A DNA stretch of 8,465 nt from an uncultured Deinococcales bacterium (GTDB lineage Bacteria; Deinococcota; Deinococci; Deinococcales; Trueperaceae). Shown in pieces: positions 7,301-8,465 of this stretch; position 1 is the stretch's first letter; the number at the start of each line of letters is the position of its first letter. The stretch spans positions 1 through 8,465 of the forward strand of contig CALGZD010000105.1 of assembly GCA_937934635.1 (NCBI GenBank), written 5' to 3'. The position numbers were made by a program, and so were the translations under genes. Below the pieces are notes generated by a model. The model saw only the letters and a program-made list of their open reading frames with translations, was not told the origin of the DNA and searched no databases.

Positions 7301-8465
7301 TCTACCTGTACAATTCTGGCAACTATTTCTGCAAATGCAACAGGTAGCTATCTAAACACAATTCCTGCTGGTATACTCAATACAGTTGAAGGTGCTACAA
7401 ACAACGATGCTGCAAACTCAACGCTTACAGTTATTGACCCCCCAACTATAGCTAAAAGTTTTTCACCAACATCAATAGAACCAAATCAGACTTCAACTAT
7501 AATCTTTACATTAACAAATTCAAGTTCAGTACCTTTAACAGGAGCAAGCTTCAGTGACCCATTAACCAACATGACTATTGCAAATCCTGTAATAGTCAGT
7601 GGTACTTGTTCAAATATCATGTACACAGCCACAAGTGGTGGTACTAACTTTACACTTGACAGTGCGCTCATCCCTGCAAACAGTTCTTGTACCGTTACTG
7701 TGAGAGTCACTAGCTCTGTCACAGGTGTCCATGACAACACAACATCAGGTGTAACTTCAAATGAAACACCAACACCTGGTACACCTTCAAACACAGCAAG
7801 CTTGACAGTATCTCTAGGTGATCCTCCTGTTGCCGTTGATGATTCAGAGCATAACCCTAATGTTATTTCTCCAACCAATCCAACGACCATTCCTACTATT
7901 GCTAGCAATGATTCTGACCCTGACAGTACGCTTGACTTAGCTACTATCGACCTAGACCCAAGTACACCTGGTATCCAAACAAGTTTGGTTGTTCCTAACG
8001 AAGGTACTTGGTCTGTAGACGCTTCTGGTAATGTCACGTTCACTCCAGACGCTGCCCTAACAACTGACCCAACACCGATTCCTTATACAATTAGTGATAA
8101 CGATGGCAATGTTAGTAACGAAGCTACGCTGACTGTTACTTACGGTGAGCCTCCTGTTGCTGTTGATGACTCTGAAGTGAATACTGGTGTTGTTAGTCCT
8201 AGCAACCCAACAACTATTCCGACTATCGATAAGAATGATTCCGATAGTGATGGTACACTTGACTTAGCTACCATCGATTTAGACCCAAGTACACCTGGTA
8301 TCCAAACAAGTTTGGTTGTTCCTAATGAAGGTACTTGGTCTGTAGACGCTTCTGGTAATGTAACGTTCACTCCAGATGCTGCCCTAACAACTGACCCAAC
8401 ACCGATTCCTTATACAATTAGTGATAACGATGGCAATGTTAGTAACGAAGCTATGCTTACTGTTA
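4307..8465 (+). CDS. Giant exported fibrillar/adhesin-like protein: eight Ig-like modules plus CshA-type repeats (3' partial)
   Basis: A single uninterrupted frame runs from a TAG at 4187 to the window edge. From ATT at 4307 it gives 1386 residues with no stop. Residues 1-45 form a signal peptide: a long n-region, RHRLKLWK, a hydrophobic core, and cleavage after ALA (codon 4439-4441). Next come eight divergent beta-sandwich modules of 125-170 residues of the bacterial KSFSP...STL...TCGG...GGxIPAxxSCTVTV...YxNTIP type (DUF11/DUF7933-like, from memory), then two 109-residue CshA-type fibril repeats (PVAVDDSE...GTWSVDASGNVTFTP...YTISDNDGNVSNEA). The protein is rich in Thr, Asn, Ser and Asp and poor in Lys and Arg. 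Such proteins are secreted or displayed on the surface and mediate adhesion or biofilm; the anchoring or secretion domain lies beyond the window. The gene is transcribed divergently from the dehydrogenase operon. The start is unusual and uncertain: a frameshift near 4320-4377 is the rival explanation. Confidence 0.85.
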   Translation, partial: MKFLHVPSSLSPNISTSISIRHRLKLWKLVALFVSIQSLSFIALANIDVNKSFSPATVYPTQTSTLIIELQNNSLTPSTNVAFTDIFPDNVFLASTPNVTNTCGGTPTASNGATAGQLSLSGGTIPAGDGINPGTCKVTVDITTPTKGTYTNTIPIGDVTATIGGISESNAQATSATLTAIVDPITIDMNDNPTTVLGHNTGTLTITLDNTNPVALTDVAWNMDFTNSSTYGSGGYYAYFLDGTDGGTCGATVAVTDAETQTTKYPRNALDFSNFSIPANSSCTITLDYQPSLFPTDAERWTGGSITIPGQEITTTEGATNNLAGSEYLVIKIGTEVLKTFDGVKNASVNSTTGTATAQLSLEFVNRNAQATPLDFTDVMPTTPGQMTVLSIDSNTCGGTVTTGTSLTVTGGSIPGPDSNCTITATVEVTADGQYDNIIPAGDTNGYEYATTNATLAKTSGAIGVEKSQDHDFKYAGDEGIYTYTISNLSDPVTGTDVTNFRLRDNFANASYDPYATMSQANNVTTTCGGSLTVNSVPGDTFFDIEGLTIAKGQTCEVTVQYSIIASTGVTYNSVENIDIKTDINNASEEGIVYDTDSATDLILNGVVLHDVKVYNPITPYLTFIPDTISENGVSTLEYEIRFASYTDPAVENIYLRNTLPAGVVIAPNANITTTCGGTVSATPGTDQIEFSGGSLPGLVLDTSTSRFYSSKSCTLTVDVTGATAGSYTNTIPGDPFSSTLADLEVTADKIGEIAPYNYFRNQFNRTDILTITPIALPINKEFFPPTINGGAVSRVRITISNSDPIAPTLTDVSLTDAFTATDMQLHSTVDAKFINSAGIENTTCRNATITGAPGDTSISLSGATIDAGAICYFEFNVTAAVGGNHINTIAANDVTSKEGISNDDSVSATLTVNRELNVGKGFIPTITTAGQTSTLRIDVFNTNVTNYTGSGISLIDEMPAGINVQSIDSNTCGGTATIGSQNGNDTIQLSGGTFTAESTCTILATISANATGSYLNTIPAGILNTVEGATNNDAANSTLTVIDPPTIAKSFSPTSIEPNQTSTIIFTLTNSSSVPLTGASFSDPLTNMTIANPVIVSGTCSNIMYTATSGGTNFTLDSALIPANSSCTVTVRVTSSVTGVHDNTTSGVTSNETPTPGTPSNTASLTVSLGDPPVAVDDSEHNPNVISPTNPTTIPTIASNDSDPDSTLDLATIDLDPSTPGIQTSLVVPNEGTWSVDASGNVTFTPDAALTTDPTPIPYTISDNDGNVSNEATLTVTYGEPPVAVDDSEVNTGVVSPSNPTTIPTIDKNDSDSDGTLDLATIDLDPSTPGIQTSLVVPNEGTWSVDASGNVTFTPDAALTTDPTPIPYTISDNDGNVSNEAMLTV
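4442..7816 (+). repeat. Array of eight degenerate Ig-like modules, each with two cysteines
   Basis: Approximate module borders are 4442-4849, 4850-5287, 5288-5692, 5693-6121, 6122-6628, 6629-7051, 7052-7432 and 7433-7816. Modules 1, 6, 7 and 8 open with a KxFxP signature (KSFSP, KEFFP, KGFIP, KSFSP). Every module has one cysteine in a TC or TCGG turn and one in the SCTVTV-like strand, spaced about 25-50 residues apart, which suggests one disulfide per module. The array shows protein-level repetition only; DNA identity between modules is low, so the expansion is old. Confidence 0.8.
7817..8143 (+). repeat. CshA-type fibril repeat, copy 1 (109 codons)
   Basis: It begins GDPPVAVDDSE and ends NEATLTVTY. 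It carries the family hallmarks: VDDSE opening, NDSDPD, GTWSVDASGNVTFTPDA, and YTISDNDGNVSNEA. There is no cysteine, in contrast to the preceding modules. The period to the next copy is exactly 327 bp. Confidence 0.85.
8144..8465 (+). repeat. CshA-type fibril repeat, copy 2 (cut by window end, 322 of 327 bp)
   Basis: It begins GEPPVAVDDSE and follows copy 1 directly. The second part, 8280-8453, matches 7953-8126 at all but three of 174 bases, each change synonymous. The first 136 bases differ at about 34 positions. The array probably continues past the edge. Confidence 0.85.

Noticed and set aside
7486..8370. Two minus-strand frames (7486-8043 and 8140-8370) with nearly identical starts
   Set aside because: They lie antisense to the CshA repeats and resemble each other only because the repeats do. 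The giant plus-strand frame explains the whole stretch.
700..8465. Thioredoxin as a dedicated disulfide catalyst for the neighbouring surface protein
   Set aside because: Both act outside the cytoplasm and the adhesin has predicted disulfides, but the genes are about 2.7 kb apart with an unrelated operon between, and TlpA proteins are usually reductants.

Overview
The window reads as chromosomal DNA from an AT-leaning Gram-negative bacterium, most likely a gammaproteobacterium. The grounds are a secreted TlpA-type thioredoxin, an intergenic element resembling the CCCTCACC / CTCCC palindromes seen in many gammaproteobacterial genomes, and a very large Sec-exported surface protein. The genus cannot be fixed from the sequence. 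No tRNA, rRNA, CRISPR array or insertion sequence was seen.

Layout. Positions 1-129 are an open frame entering from the left edge, perhaps the C-terminal end of an upstream gene. Positions 130-699 are non-coding; they hold a pair of 12-bp direct repeats, a weak terminator-like hairpin and a plausible extended -10 promoter. Positions 700-1608 (+) encode an exported TlpA/ResA-like thiol-disulfide oxidoreductase with an unusual Pro/Gln/Ser repeat linker. A REP-like inverted repeat (1673-1757) and an A/T hairpin separate it from the convergent gene pair that follows. That pair is on the minus strand: a zinc-dependent medium-chain dehydrogenase similar to scyllo-inosose 3-dehydrogenase (2544-3701), then 17 nt downstream a UlaG-like metallo-beta-lactamase-fold protein (1804-2526) whose HxHxDH motif is mostly lost. 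A promoter sits just upstream of the dehydrogenase, abutted by a perfect 15-bp tandem duplication.

After a 600-nt divergent intergenic region, one giant plus-strand reading frame runs from about 4307 off the right edge (at least 1386 codons). It encodes a Sec signal peptide, eight divergent Ig-like modules that each carry two cysteines, and two 109-residue CshA-type fibril repeats, the second cut by the window end. This is a fibrillar or adhesin-like surface protein. It has no ATG or GTG start in frame; an ATT codon with a well-spaced Shine-Dalgarno is the best-placed start.

Functional links. The dehydrogenase and MBL-fold genes very probably form one transcript and act in one cytoplasmic pathway, perhaps on an inositol- or sugar-derived substrate. 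The thioredoxin and the cysteine-paired adhesin both act outside the cytoplasm, but any link between them is speculative. The points most worth a second look are the adhesin's start, the sharp identity break between its two CshA repeats, and the degenerate metal-binding motif of the MBL-fold protein.
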